A DNA stretch of 64,000 nucleotides, taken from positions 186,001 through 250,000 of the forward strand of contig NZ_RHFH01000002.1 in assembly GCF_004745075.1 (NCBI RefSeq). The letters are read 5' to 3'. The stretch comes from Brevibacterium sp. S111. Lineage in GTDB: Bacteria; Actinomycetota; Actinomycetes; Actinomycetales; Brevibacteriaceae. The position numbers and the translations under genes were made by a program. The notes under the pieces are model-generated. The model was not told where the DNA came from and made no database searches. It saw nothing but the letters and a program-made list of their open reading frames with translations. Positions 1 to 8,380 of this stretch are shown piece after piece; position 1 is the stretch's first letter; the number at the start of each line of letters is the position of its first letter.

Positions 1-1
1 C

Positions 2-562
2 GACCGTGCGACCGTGGACGCCATGGTCGCCGAGGTGGTCGAGCGCTTCGGACGCATCGACGTGCTCGTCAACAACGCCGGTTGGGACAAGGTCGAACCA
101 TTCATGGAATCGACGCCTGCGACGTGGCAGCGGGTCATCGCGATCAACCTCCTCGGCACACTCAACTGCACACAGTCCGCGGCCGAGCACATGATCGCGG
201 CCGGATCCGGTGCCGTCATCAGCATCGGCTCGGATGCCGGCAGGGTCGGGTCGAGCGGCGAGGCCGTGTATTCGGCGGCCAAGGGCGGAATCATCTCGTT
301 CACGAAGACCTTCGCCCGCGAGGTCGCCCGCCACGGAATCTCCGCGAACTGCGTATGCCCCGGACCGGCCGACACCCCGCTGTTCGCCGAGATCTCCGCG
401 GACAATCCGAAACTGCGCACCGCACTGGAGAAGTCGATTCCGATGCGCCGGCTCGCCCAGCCCGACGACCTCGCGAACGCCGTGGCCTTCTTCGCCCGCC
501 CCGATTCCTCCTATGTCACCGGCCAGACCCTGTCCGTCTCGGGCGGACTGACCATGGCCTGA
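2..562 (+). CDS. SDR-family dehydrogenase, 5' part outside window
   Basis: The frame is open from the window edge to TGA at 560-562, so the N-terminal nucleotide-binding glycine motif is missing from view. What is visible is a classical short-chain dehydrogenase: NNAG, a catalytic-type Ser near ISIGSDAG, the YSAAKGG Tyr-Lys pair and the closing TGQTLSVSGG segment. The run NNAGWDKVEPF resembles BadH-type 2-hydroxycyclohexanecarboxyl-CoA dehydrogenases. The next gene, 86 bases on, is a CoA ligase, so both probably act on an organic acid or its CoA thioester in the cytosol. The family is certain; the substrate is an inference from resemblance and context. Confidence 0.85.
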   Translation, partial: DRATVDAMVAEVVERFGRIDVLVNNAGWDKVEPFMESTPATWQRVIAINLLGTLNCTQSAAEHMIAAGSGAVISIGSDAGRVGSSGEAVYSAAKGGIISFTKTFAREVARHGISANCVCPGPADTPLFAEISADNPKLRTALEKSIPMRRLAQPDDLANAVAFFARPDSSYVTGQTLSVSGGLTMA

Positions 563-648
563 TCCACAGCACGACGACCTCGCTCGTCCCAGCAATCACC
601 GGCACCACCCGAGTCACAGGTACGACACCAGAGCAAAGGAGCCCTGTT

Positions 649-2343
649 ATGCCCACCCGATTCGACACCATCCTGACCGACTCCCTCATCGAGAAATTCA
701 CTTCTTCCGGGGACTGGAAGAACCAGACCCTGCTCGACCACCTCGAGCACTGGAGCGCACAGCGGCCCGACGCGATCGTCACCCGCGATCCCTACGGTGC
801 GCACACCTATGCCGAGCTCAGCTCGGATGTCGAGACCTGTGCCCGGGCGCTCGTCGACCTCGGAGTCGAACCCGGCGACGTGGTGGGCATCCAACTGCCG
901 AACTGGTACGAATGGCTGGTCATCCACCTCGGCGCGATCAAGGCCGGGGCCGTGACCAACGGGCTCATCCCGATCTACCGGGACCGCGAGATCGGGTACA
1001 TGGCGAAGAAGGCCTCAGTGTCCGTGCTCTTCGTGCCCAACCGCTTCCGGAAGTTCGACTATCCGGACATGGTCGATCGGCTGCGGCCGAACCTGCCGGA
1101 GCTGCAGCACACGATCGTCCTCGACGCCCCGGGCGACGAGGCCTTCGCCGGTCGGGACGGCTTCGAGAAGTGGGCCGATTTCCTCAGCCGAGGCGAACGC
1201 GACTCAGCGTCCGACGGTTCGCGGTCGGCCGCCTCGGCGATCGAATCCATCGATTGGGACGAACGACGTCCGGACCCCAACGATGTCGGACTCATCCTCT
1301 TCACCTCGGGCACGACGGGCAATCCCAAGGGCGTGATGCACACGCACAACAACGTGCTCGCGGCCTCGCTGCCGTGGCCCGATCACCTGGGCCTGGACGA
1401 GGAATCGGTCATCCACATGGCCTCGACCTTCGGCCATCTCACCGGCTACATGTACGGAGTGTGCCTGCCCCTGCTCATCGGCGGCTCGGGCGTGTTCCAG
1501 GACGTGTGGAACGGTGAGGAGTTCGCCCGACTCGTTGCCGACCACGGCATCCAACACACATCGGGGGCGACTCCGTTCCTCCACGATCTGCTCGAGGTGG
1601 CGAAAACGACGCAGCACGACCTGTCCTCCCTCAAGCACTTCTGCTGCATGGGCGCCCCGATTCCACGCGTGATGGTCAATGAGGCGCGCACGCTGCTGCC
1701 GGAGCTCAACGTCTTCGGCGGCTGGGGCCAGACGGAGTGCGGACTGGTGACGATGACGGCACCGGGCGACTCGGAAGAGAAGGTCACCAGCACCGACGGG
1801 CGCGCCCTGGGCTCGATGAAGGTCCGCGTCGTCGATCCCCTCGGGGAACCCGTGGCCGCAGGTGTCGAAGGAAAGGTCCAGGTGACAGGCCCATTCCTGT
1901 TCGTCGGCTACCTCGATGAGCCGGAACAGACGGCAGACGCCTTCGACGGTGAGTGGCTCGATACGGGAGACCTCGCCGAGAAGGACGAGGAGGGCTTCAT
2001 CCGGATCGCGGGACGGTCGAAAGACATCATCATCCGCGGCGGCGAGAACATCCCCGTGGCCTATATCGAGAACGTCCTCTACGAGCATCCCGCGGTCTCC
2101 CAGGTCGCCGTCGTCGCGGTGCCGCATCCGCGGCTGCAGGAGATCGCGTGCGCGGTCGTCACCCTCAACGAGGGCCACAGCCTGTCGATGGACGAGCTGC
2201 GCGAGTTCTTCGATACGAAGGGCGTGGCCAAGAACTACTGGCCCGAGGCACTGCAATGCCTCGACGAGTTCCCGCGCACGCCAAGCGGTAAGATTCAGAA
2301 GTTCAAGCTCAGAGAGGAAGTCGCCACCGAGCATGTCAGCTGA
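649..2343 (+). CDS. Acyl-CoA synthetase (AMP-binding), cyclohexanecarboxylate-CoA ligase-like
   Basis: A 564-residue adenylate-forming enzyme that would activate a carboxylic acid to its CoA ester with ATP. The A3 P-loop reads LFTSGTTGNPKGVMHT; A5 is GGWGQTECG; the hinge region has LDTGDL and GRSKDIIIRGGENI; the C-terminal lysine lies in TPSGKIQKFKL. I chose the ATG at 649 because GGAG lies just upstream (AGCAAAGGAGCCCTGTT) and the protein then starts like AliA-type ligases. The frame is open further upstream, but that part overlaps the SDR gene. It follows the SDR and overlaps the TetR start, forming one operon. Alicyclic acid activation is the best guess; medium-chain acyl ligase is the alternative. 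Confidence 0.88.
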   Translation: MPTRFDTILTDSLIEKFTSSGDWKNQTLLDHLEHWSAQRPDAIVTRDPYGAHTYAELSSDVETCARALVDLGVEPGDVVGIQLPNWYEWLVIHLGAIKAGAVTNGLIPIYRDREIGYMAKKASVSVLFVPNRFRKFDYPDMVDRLRPNLPELQHTIVLDAPGDEAFAGRDGFEKWADFLSRGERDSASDGSRSAASAIESIDWDERRPDPNDVGLILFTSGTTGNPKGVMHTHNNVLAASLPWPDHLGLDEESVIHMASTFGHLTGYMYGVCLPLLIGGSGVFQDVWNGEEFARLVADHGIQHTSGATPFLHDLLEVAKTTQHDLSSLKHFCCMGAPIPRVMVNEARTLLPELNVFGGWGQTECGLVTMTAPGDSEEKVTSTDGRALGSMKVRVVDPLGEPVAAGVEGKVQVTGPFLFVGYLDEPEQTADAFDGEWLDTGDLAEKDEEGFIRIAGRSKDIIIRGGENIPVAYIENVLYEHPAVSQVAVVAVPHPRLQEIACAVVTLNEGHSLSMDELREFFDTKGVAKNYWPEALQCLDEFPRTPSGKIQKFKLREEVATEHVS

Positions 2344-2968
2344 ATCCGAAGACCTCAACGCGATCGTCCGGGGCGCCCGTGCGGAGTTCCGGGAGCGGCA
2401 GATCGTCGATGCCGCCGTGCGCCTGATGCAGGAGAAAGGCACCCATTCGGTGTCCATGCAGGCGATTGCGAAGTCCTGTGGGGTCAGTGTCGGACTGCTG
2501 TACAAGTACTTCTCCGACAAGGAGCAGATCGTGCTCGCCGCGATCACCCGCGTCCTCGAGGAGTTCCGGCTGCGGGTCCCCTCCGCCATCGCCGAGGCGG
2601 GTGGCCCCGTGGACAAGGTCATCGCTGCGTTCTCCGAGTTCTGCCGCGTCGTCGACGAGCAGAGGCACGCGGTCGTGCTCACCTATCAGGTCTCCAGGGC
2701 ACTGTCGAAGCAGGGGCTGAAATCGATCCAGGACCAGGAACTCGAGACCTTGCAGCCTCTCGTCGACGTCGTCACCGCCGCCGTCGAAGCGGGAGACCTG
2801 CGTGATGTCAATGCGCAGACCTTGGGCCACGACCTCATGGCGACGGCGCACATGTGGGCGCTCAAGCACTGGTACTTCCAGCGCATCGGGCTCGACCTCG
2901 ACACCTATATCGACCGGCAGGTGCGCACCCTCGTGCTGAGCAACCTCAGCGAGGCGGCCCGCCGCTAG
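2333..2968 (+). CDS. TetR-family regulator of the SDR/CoA-ligase operon
   Basis: A 211-residue protein with an N-terminal TetR helix-turn-helix at about residues 20-65 (RQIVDAAVRLMQEKG, then SVSMQAIAKSCGVSVGLLYKYFSDKEQI) and a helical ligand-binding domain. The ATG overlaps the last codons of the CoA ligase by 11 bases, so translation is probably coupled. A plausible role is an acyl-CoA-responsive repressor of the same operon, as is common for TetR proteins beside CoA ligases; this is inference. A longer open frame upstream is only a shadow of the ligase. Confidence 0.88.
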   Translation: MSAESEDLNAIVRGARAEFRERQIVDAAVRLMQEKGTHSVSMQAIAKSCGVSVGLLYKYFSDKEQIVLAAITRVLEEFRLRVPSAIAEAGGPVDKVIAAFSEFCRVVDEQRHAVVLTYQVSRALSKQGLKSIQDQELETLQPLVDVVTAAVEAGDLRDVNAQTLGHDLMATAHMWALKHWYFQRIGLDLDTYIDRQVRTLVLSNLSEAARR

Positions 2969-2985
2969 GCCACCTCGTGGGGAGT

Positions 2986-3043
2986 CATCGACTTCTGATC
3001 CAGTGATCGCAATATGACTCGATGACTGGATCAGAAGTCGATG
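2986..3043. terminator. Bidirectional terminator-like inverted repeat
   Basis: Perfect 19-base arms (2986-3004 and 3025-3043) are separated by 20 bases. They lie 17 bases after the TetR stop and before the convergent encapsulin gene. There is no T-run, so it may stop transcription from both sides or serve as a protein site. From 3044 to the encapsulin stop I see nothing coding, only a short tandem repeat of CTCAGGGGTGCAGG around the encapsulin stop. Confidence 0.6.
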
Positions 3044-3185
3044 TGCAACCGTACAGAACCCGATGATTCAGCGAACATAACGATGCCTAGGCAACTACAG
3101 CCCTCTGCTGTGCAGCGCGACCTGGGGGCTGCGCCGCGACTCCGCGGGCGCAGCAGTTCACCGCACCCCGCTCAGGGGTGCAGGC

Positions 3186-3986
3186 TCAGGGGTGCAGGGG
3201 AACGCTGGATTCGTCGGTGAGCGCGAGGAAGCCGAAGGTCTCCTGCAGGTACAGGTCGACGGTCTCACTGTCGTGACCTCGGTAGCCGATCGACAGGTCC
3301 TGGCCCAGGTGGAGTTGGTAATCGCCGCCGCGGGTGGACACGAGCAGGGCACCCTCGAGCGCCGGCGCCCAGACGATCTCCCCTGCACCGAGCTGGCGGG
3401 AGAGGTGATCGCGGATCGGGAAGCCGTGGTCGGTCGACTCCGAGACCTTCGTGTACTCGGCCTCTGACAGCAGAAGGCTGTAGGGTCCGTCGACACCGGC
3501 CGTGCGCAGGCTCGACAGCGCCTGGGCGACAGCGTCCGCGTAGCCTTCGACGGCCTCGGGGAGGCTGACGGCGGCGTTCGATGAGTTCGGAACGATTCCG
3601 CCGATGCCAGCGTGTTCGATGCCGTGGAGGATCGCCCGGTCCTCGGCCAGCGCGATCGTCGTGGCCGCGTCCTTGACCGGCTGCCAGTCCGAATCACCGG
3701 AGCCGCGCGCAACATCGTCGATGGCCTGCCGGGTCACGGTGAAGGGGGCACGGAGCTCGACGAACTCCTGGACGATGCGCTGGCGGATGTGCAGGCCCGA
3801 CGAGTACGACTGGACCTCGCGGATGTGTCCCGTGGTCACCGAGGAGGTCTCGAAGCCGCTCGGTCCCTCGACGTCGACGATGCGCCGACCGGCGATGTTC
3901 CGCTTGAAGGTGCGCCGAGCCTCTTCCTCGATCTCCGCCCAGGCCGGGCCGGTGATGGGAGCTAGTTCGCGATAGAGGTTGTTCAC
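3186..3986 (-). CDS. Encapsulin shell protein (family 1)
   Basis: At 266 residues it has the normal length of HK97-fold family 1 encapsulins (linocin M18/CFP29 type), which self-assemble into icosahedral protein compartments. It shows the typical start NNLYRELAPITGPAW, the RRTFKRNIAGRRIVDV segment and GLHIRQRIVQEFVELRAPF, followed by a C-terminal half ending in FLALTDESSVPLHP. The start is GTG and overlaps the DyP peroxidase stop by 4 bases (GTGA). AGGAGA about 8 bases upstream lies inside the DyP loading-peptide coding region, so shell and cargo are translated in a coupled way. Encapsulin with DyP cargo is well known from Brevibacterium linens. The nanocompartment would encase the peroxidase in the cytosol. 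Confidence 0.96.
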   Translation of the reverse strand: MNNLYRELAPITGPAWAEIEEEARRTFKRNIAGRRIVDVEGPSGFETSSVTTGHIREVQSYSSGLHIRQRIVQEFVELRAPFTVTRQAIDDVARGSGDSDWQPVKDAATTIALAEDRAILHGIEHAGIGGIVPNSSNAAVSLPEAVEGYADAVAQALSSLRTAGVDGPYSLLLSEAEYTKVSESTDHGFPIRDHLSRQLGAGEIVWAPALEGALLVSTRGGDYQLHLGQDLSIGYRGHDSETVDLYLQETFGFLALTDESSVPLHP

Positions 3987-5224
3987 TGTCGTCTCCTGTT
4001 CAGGCTGCCGATTCCCAGGCTGCCGTCCGTGGGTGCTGAGGGGTCTGCGTCTGCCGAGTCGTCGCTGTCCGCCGGGGCATCGCCTCCGGCCGCATCGACG
4101 TCGGATCCATCATCGATGTCCGGACCATCGACCTTCGCCGAGGCGGCTCCACCGATCCCGAGTCCCGCCTCGGTGAGTTCCCCGTCGGGGTCGTCGAGGA
4201 AGTCCTGGGAGGGGACGAAGAACAGTCCGCCGGTGACCGCAGTGGAGAAGTCGAGGATCCGGTCGTAGGTGCCCACCGGGTCGCCGATGAACATGTTCTC
4301 GAGCATCTGCTCGGTCGTCGTCACGTCGGCGGCGTAGGCGATGAAGTAGGTGCCGTATTCCTCGGCGCCGACGGAGCCGAAGACCATATTGTCGCGCACG
4401 ATCTCACGGTCGTTGCCGTCCTCGTCCTCGATCGAGTTGAGCACGAGGTGCGAGTTCGGGGCTTTGTCCTCCTCGGCGAATTCGACGTCGGAGAGTTTGT
4501 GCCGGCCGAAGGCCGCTTCCTGCTCTTCGACGCTGAGTTCGTCCCAGCCGGACATGTCATGCGTGTATTTCTGAACGATGACGTAGGTGCTGCCCGGATA
4601 GCCGGGGGCGCCATTGCCCGGAACGGCTCCTGCTCCGGCAGCGGCGGCAGCGACATCGGGTCCCGCCTCGGCAGAGTCGAGAGCGGAATCCTCGGCCACA
4701 TCATCAGGATGGAGGAACACGGCATCGACGGCTCCCTGGTCCTCGGGGTTCTCGGTGCCGTCGACGAAGCCGAGGATGTCGCGTTCGTCGAAGTAGCGGA
4801 AGCCGTGGACTTCGTCGGCGACGTCGACGGCTCCGTCCAATGCGTCGCCGATGAGTCGGGCGAGTTCGAAGCACATGTCCATGCGGCGAGCGCGGATGTG
4901 GAACAGCAGATCGCCCGGGGTGGACGGTGCTGTGTGGACGTCTCCGCGCTGTTCGATGAAGGGGTGGAGGTCCGAGGGGCGGGGCGCGGTGAACATGCGG
5001 TCCCAGAGGTCGGCGCCGATGCCCGTGACACAGCTGAGATCGTCTTCGCGGGAGCGGAAGCCGACTGTTCGGGTGAGTCCTGCGATCTCGGGCAGGAAGT
5101 CCTTGGCCGTGCTCTCGAAGCCGGGGCGGACGGTGAGGACGAGGAAGATCGCATAGGGCGACGGCGGAACCAGCACCCTCTGCGGACTCTTCCCATCGGG
5201 GAAGGCCTGTTGCCAGACGGTCAC
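3983..5224 (-). CDS. DyP-type heme peroxidase, encapsulin cargo
   Basis: A dye-decolorising peroxidase of about 413 residues. Visible motifs: distal GFVDGTENP (catalytic Asp), the proximal heme His in KAPNSHLVLN, and Arg in EIVRDNMVFG. A Pro/Ala/Asp-rich linker (about 40 residues, ending ADADPSAPTD) leads to the C-terminal DGSLGIGSLNRRRQ, which matches the known encapsulin cargo-loading peptide. I chose GTG at 5224 because GGAGGAG lies 8 bases upstream. An in-frame GTG at 5263 would add 13 residues but has no clear ribosome site. An Ala-rich insert (VAAAAAGAGAVPGNG) sits after the Asp motif. The enzyme probably reduces peroxide inside the shell encoded just downstream; its natural substrate is unknown. 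Confidence 0.95.
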   Translation of the reverse strand: MTVWQQAFPDGKSPQRVLVPPSPYAIFLVLTVRPGFESTAKDFLPEIAGLTRTVGFRSREDDLSCVTGIGADLWDRMFTAPRPSDLHPFIEQRGDVHTAPSTPGDLLFHIRARRMDMCFELARLIGDALDGAVDVADEVHGFRYFDERDILGFVDGTENPEDQGAVDAVFLHPDDVAEDSALDSAEAGPDVAAAAAGAGAVPGNGAPGYPGSTYVIVQKYTHDMSGWDELSVEEQEAAFGRHKLSDVEFAEEDKAPNSHLVLNSIEDEDGNDREIVRDNMVFGSVGAEEYGTYFIAYAADVTTTEQMLENMFIGDPVGTYDRILDFSTAVTGGLFFVPSQDFLDDPDGELTEAGLGIGGAASAKVDGPDIDDGSDVDAAGGDAPADSDDSADADPSAPTDGSLGIGSLNRRRQ

Positions 5225-5421
5225 TGCATCATCTCCTCCGCTCGCGGATTCGGCGCGGTGCACCTCGGGATGCCAAGGTCACCTATGTCTTGGAGTCTAC
5301 GCTTCACCAGGCACGATTGGCCATGGTGTGCGTACCGCTGCCTCCGCCAGTGGTCGAAAGGCACAGCAGATGTGTTCGCGTCGTAGACTCGAAGAGAAGC
5401 GAGCGAAAGGAGCATCAGTCG

Positions 5422-5895
5422 ATGTCCGAGAAGAAGAGCTCCGCCAAGAGCAGCGCACACACAGTCCAGGTCCGCCGCATCTACGACGAAGCAGAGAAGT
5501 CCGATGGGACCCGGGTCCTCGTCGATCGGGTCTGGCCGCGCGGGGTGAGCAAGGACGAAGCCGAACTCGACGAATGGGTCAAGGACGTCGCGCCCTCGAC
5601 CGAGCTGCGCAAGTGGTATTCCCACGACCCGGAGAAGTTCGACGAGTTCGCCCGCCGCTTCCGTGAAGAACTGAAGGGCGATGACGCCGCCAAGGCTCTC
5701 GACGAGCTGCGCGAACATGCGCAGAAGGGAACGCTGACCCTGCTCACCGCGGCCAAACGCGACGACATCAGCCAGGCCACGGTGCTCGCCGGGATCCTCA
5801 ACGACGGCACGAAATCGAGCGGCAAGAAGAGCACCAAGAATTCGAGTAGTAAGTCGAGCAGCAAGGACAGCAAGGACAGCAAGGACAGCAAATGA
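5422..5895 (+). CDS. DUF488-family protein with Lys/Ser tail
   Basis: 157 residues. Residues about 12-128 form a DUF488 domain: VQVRRIYDEAEKSDGTRVLVDRVWPRG, then WVKDVAPSTELRKWYSHDP and a closing TLLTAAKRDDISQATVLAGIL. After that comes a low-complexity tail of Lys, Ser and Asp with repeated KDS units, likely disordered. An N-terminal SEKKSSAKSSAH stretch is similar in character. The start has GGAG a few bases upstream. Its stop overlaps the next start by 4 bases (ATGA). The molecular role of DUF488 proteins is not firmly known. The gene diverges from the DyP/encapsulin operon. Confidence 0.85.
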   Translation: MSEKKSSAKSSAHTVQVRRIYDEAEKSDGTRVLVDRVWPRGVSKDEAELDEWVKDVAPSTELRKWYSHDPEKFDEFARRFREELKGDDAAKALDELREHAQKGTLTLLTAAKRDDISQATVLAGILNDGTKSSGKKSTKNSSSKSSSKDSKDSKDSK

Positions 5896-6410
5896 GCGAG
5901 ATCACCCCGGATACGCGTGACTGGACCGATGTCCTCGCCGGAGGCTGCTCCGAATGCGGGTTCACCGGCACCGAGGACCCGACCGTAGTCCCCGCCACCC
6001 TCGCCGAGGCGGCCGCTACCTGGCAGACGGTTCTGACCAGGGATGACGCCACCGAACGGCGCAGTCCGGACCGGTGGTCTGACGTCGAATACGCCTCCCA
6101 TATGCGCGATGTCCTCGACGAATTCCGCCGCCGCACCGAGCGCATGCTGACCGAGACCGATCCGACCTTGGACAACTTCGACGGCGATACGGTCGCCGTC
6201 GAATCCGACTACGCCCACGCCGATCCCGCCGAGGTGGCCCCCGCCCTGCGTGCGGCGGCCGAGTCCTACGCCGGCCTCCTGTCCAAGGTCAGCGGGGAGG
6301 AATGGGATCGTCGCGGTTTCCGTTCCGACGGTCACGCCTTCACCGTCGCCTCACTCACGCTCTACGGACTCCACGAAGTCCGGCACCACCTCGGCGACGT
6401 CGGAGCCTGA
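5892..6410 (+). CDS. DinB-like (DUF664-type) putative metal-dependent protein
   Basis: 172 residues, overlapping the DUF488 gene by ATGA. The fold is suggested by spaced histidines typical of the DinB/YfiT four-helix family: SHMRDVL, YAHADPAEV and the C-terminal YGLHEVRHHLGDV, which would bind a divalent metal. The early CSECGFTG pair of cysteines is seen in many actinobacterial members. Such proteins are often thiol (mycothiol) S-transferases or isomerases, but the exact reaction cannot be told here. It probably belongs to a small stress operon with DUF488 and the short VOC gene. Confidence 0.8.
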   Translation: MSEITPDTRDWTDVLAGGCSECGFTGTEDPTVVPATLAEAAATWQTVLTRDDATERRSPDRWSDVEYASHMRDVLDEFRRRTERMLTETDPTLDNFDGDTVAVESDYAHADPAEVAPALRAAAESYAGLLSKVSGEEWDRRGFRSDGHAFTVASLTLYGLHEVRHHLGDVGA

Positions 6411-6436
6411 GGACCCTCCCGTCGAAAGGTGAGGCC

Positions 6437-6652
6437 ATGTCTTTGGAATGGGAGCAGATCGTCATCGACCGGGAAGAGAAGGTCGTGAAGAACAGACTCC
6501 ACCTCGACTTCCGGCCCGATGATCAGGACGCCGAGGTGGCCCGCCTCCTCGCTCTCGGAGCACGCCGTGTCGATGTGGGTCAGACCGGGGACGAACCCTG
6601 GGTCGTCCTCGCCGACCCCGAGGGCAATGAGTTCTGCATCCTCAGCTCCTGA
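6437..6652 (+). CDS. Half-length VOC/glyoxalase-like protein
   Basis: Only 71 residues. It matches the C-terminal half of the Glyoxalase_6 type VOC domain: KVVKNRLHLDFRPDD with a metal-type His, then ALGARRVDVGQTGDEPWVVLADPEGNEFCIL. The usual first beta-alpha-beta-beta-beta module (about 50 residues) is absent and cannot be found upstream, where only 26 bases separate it from the DinB-like gene. GGTGAGG precedes the ATG. It may be a natural half-unit that dimerises, or a deletion remnant that is still open. The intergenic 6653-6741 holds a short CTCCTGATCT direct repeat and the ribosome site of the next gene. Confidence 0.7.
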   Translation: MSLEWEQIVIDREEKVVKNRLHLDFRPDDQDAEVARLLALGARRVDVGQTGDEPWVVLADPEGNEFCILSS

Positions 6653-6741
6653 TCTGTTACTCCTGATCTGACGGAATAAGGCGGGAGACCGGACCGTTCC
6701 GTCTACGCTCTCGGTCCCCACATGGAAGGCAGCACTGCCCG

Positions 6742-8031
6742 ATGACCCAGTCAGCCACCTCGGCGGCTCCCAAACCCCGCGTCCCCGGTCAGGTCTACCT
6801 GCTGGCCGCCGTGATCTTCTGCCTCGGCACCAGCGAGTTCATGATCGCCGGAATCCTCGAGCCCCTGAGCGCCGATCTGGACGTGACGATCCCGCAGGCA
6901 GGCCTGCTCATCACCGGTTTCGCCGTCGGCATGATCGTCGGGGCACCGGCCATGACGCTGCTGACGCTGACCCTGCCCAGGCGGGCGACGATGATCGTCA
7001 TGATCATCGGCTTCTCCGCCCTCCACATCCTTGCAGCACTGTCACCGAGCTACGGGCTGCTCATGGCCTCCCGGGTGCTGTCGGCCTTCGCCTGCGGCGG
7101 ATTCTGGGCCGTCGCCGCAGTTCACACCTCGGCCATCGCTCCCGCCGCGGTGCAGGGCCGAGCACTCGCCAGCCTCGTCGGCGGGCTCACCGTGGCCAAT
7201 CTCGTCGGGGTGCCGATGGGAACGTGGATCGGCACCCAGTTCGGGTGGCGTTCGACGTTCTGGGCGGTTGCCCTCGTCACCGCGCTGGCCGCCGTCCTCG
7301 TCGCCGTGACCACGCGATCGGACGCAAAGCCCACCGACCCGGACGAAACCGGCCCTGACGACGCAGGATCGCCCACCCCCACCGAGGCGGCTCCCCGTCT
7401 GCAGACCCTGCTGCGTGCCGAGGTCGCCGCGTTCAAGGGTCCCCGAATCTGGTTGGCCCTGGGCACGACCGCGCTGTTCCAAGCCTCGGTATTCGCATCC
7501 TTCTCCTATTTCTCACCCCTGCTCACACGGGTCGCGGGCCTGCCCGCGGATCTCGTTCCCGCGGTGCTCGCGGCCTTCGGTGTAGGTGCATTCGTCGGTG
7601 TCGTCGTCGGCGGGCGCTTGGCCGATCGGAACATCTTCGGCAATATCGTCGGCAGCCTCGCGGCCCTGGCGCTCAGCCTCGGCGCGCTGTGGCTGGTCGC
7701 TGACCAGGCGATCCTCGCAGGCGTCATGATCGTCCTCGTCGGCGCCAGCGGCTTCTCCATCGCCGGAGCGCTCAACGCCCGCGTCTTCCAGATCGCCACT
7801 CAGGCTCCGACCCTGGCCGCGAGCGTCAACACTTCGGCCTTCAACGTCGGCAATGCCCTCGGCCCGGCCGTCGGTGCCTGGGTCATCGCCGCCGGGTTCG
7901 GCTTCCCAGCCACGGTCATCGCCGCCATCGTCCTCGCGCTCGCTGCGCTCGTCGTCGTGGCCGTGGCGATCCGCGTCGAACGGACGTGGGAGCGGCGGTC
8001 AGAATCCGCCCTCGCCGAGGCGGCCTGCTAG
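6742..8031 (+). CDS. MFS exporter, Cmx/CmrA-like
   Basis: A 429-residue, 12-helix major facilitator of the DHA1 type. It opens with VYLLAAVIFCLGTSEFMIAGIL, typical for Cmx/CmrA chloramphenicol exporters and YdhP-like sugar/drug efflux proteins; TLTLPRRATMI follows in loop 2-3. A charged cytoplasmic loop (about residues 190-215) divides the halves. GGAAGG precedes the ATG. The stop codon TAG at 8029-8031 sits inside a CTAG that begins an IS-end relic, so the last codons may have been touched by that insertion. Substrate is unproven; chloramphenicol-type efflux is only a resemblance. Confidence 0.88.
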   Translation: MTQSATSAAPKPRVPGQVYLLAAVIFCLGTSEFMIAGILEPLSADLDVTIPQAGLLITGFAVGMIVGAPAMTLLTLTLPRRATMIVMIIGFSALHILAALSPSYGLLMASRVLSAFACGGFWAVAAVHTSAIAPAAVQGRALASLVGGLTVANLVGVPMGTWIGTQFGWRSTFWAVALVTALAAVLVAVTTRSDAKPTDPDETGPDDAGSPTPTEAAPRLQTLLRAEVAAFKGPRIWLALGTTALFQASVFASFSYFSPLLTRVAGLPADLVPAVLAAFGVGAFVGVVVGGRLADRNIFGNIVGSLAALALSLGALWLVADQAILAGVMIVLVGASGFSIAGALNARVFQIATQAPTLAASVNTSAFNVGNALGPAVGAWVIAAGFGFPATVIAAIVLALAALVVVAVAIRVERTWERRSESALAEAAC

Positions 8032-8043
8032 AGCGTGTCTCCT
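8028..8043. repeat. Relic IS end (IS5-family type)
   Basis: The 16 bases CTAGAGCGTGTCTCCT match the left boundary of the complete element at 16356 (CTAGGGCGTGTCTCCT) at 15 of 16 positions, including the CTAG target. No transposase follows here. Directly after it lies a DoxX-like gene that has lost its start. This looks like one end of a related insertion sequence left after a deletion. Confidence 0.55.
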
Positions 8044-8046
8044 AAC

Positions 8047-8347
8047 CTGTCTCAAGCCCGTCGCGTTCGTCGGCAAGTGCCTCGACGACATCGGCTGGCT
8101 TCGTGAGTACTGGTGGATGATGCCGGTGACGAAGTTTGTCGCCGTCGCGGCGCTGATCGCAGGGATCTGGGTGCCCTACCTCGCCCTTCTCGCGCCGCTC
8201 GGCGTCGTGGGCTACTTCGTCTCAGCGATCGGGATGCACATCCGGGCACAGGACTTCGGGCAAAACCTCTTCCTCAACGCCACGGGGATGCTCGCGCTGA
8301 GCATCGGCCCGCTGGTGCTCGACTTCGTCCGGATCTCGTCGGTGTAA
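8047..8347 (+). pseudogene. DoxX-like membrane protein, 5' truncated
   Basis: The frame runs from the IS-end relic into WLREYWWMMPVTKFVAVAALIAGIWVPYLA and on to ALSIGPLVLDFVRISSV. This is the C-terminal two thirds of a small DoxX-like membrane protein: three hydrophobic segments and the conserved GYFVSAIGMHIRAQD turn. The first transmembrane segment and a proper start are missing; an ATG at 8117 could start a short product. The truncation point coincides with the IS relic. DoxX relatives are integral membrane proteins of loosely defined function. Confidence 0.65.
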
Positions 8348-8380
8348 GGCTCAACTGCAACCGCGAAAGGAATCAAAACC

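Noticed and set aside
4448..5386. Long plus-strand frame opposite the DyP gene
   Set aside because: It is the antisense shadow of DyP with no domain pattern or ribosome site.
5836..5892. Ser/Lys/Asp codon repeats as a functional DNA repeat
   Set aside because: They encode the low-complexity tail of the DUF488 protein; explained by the protein.
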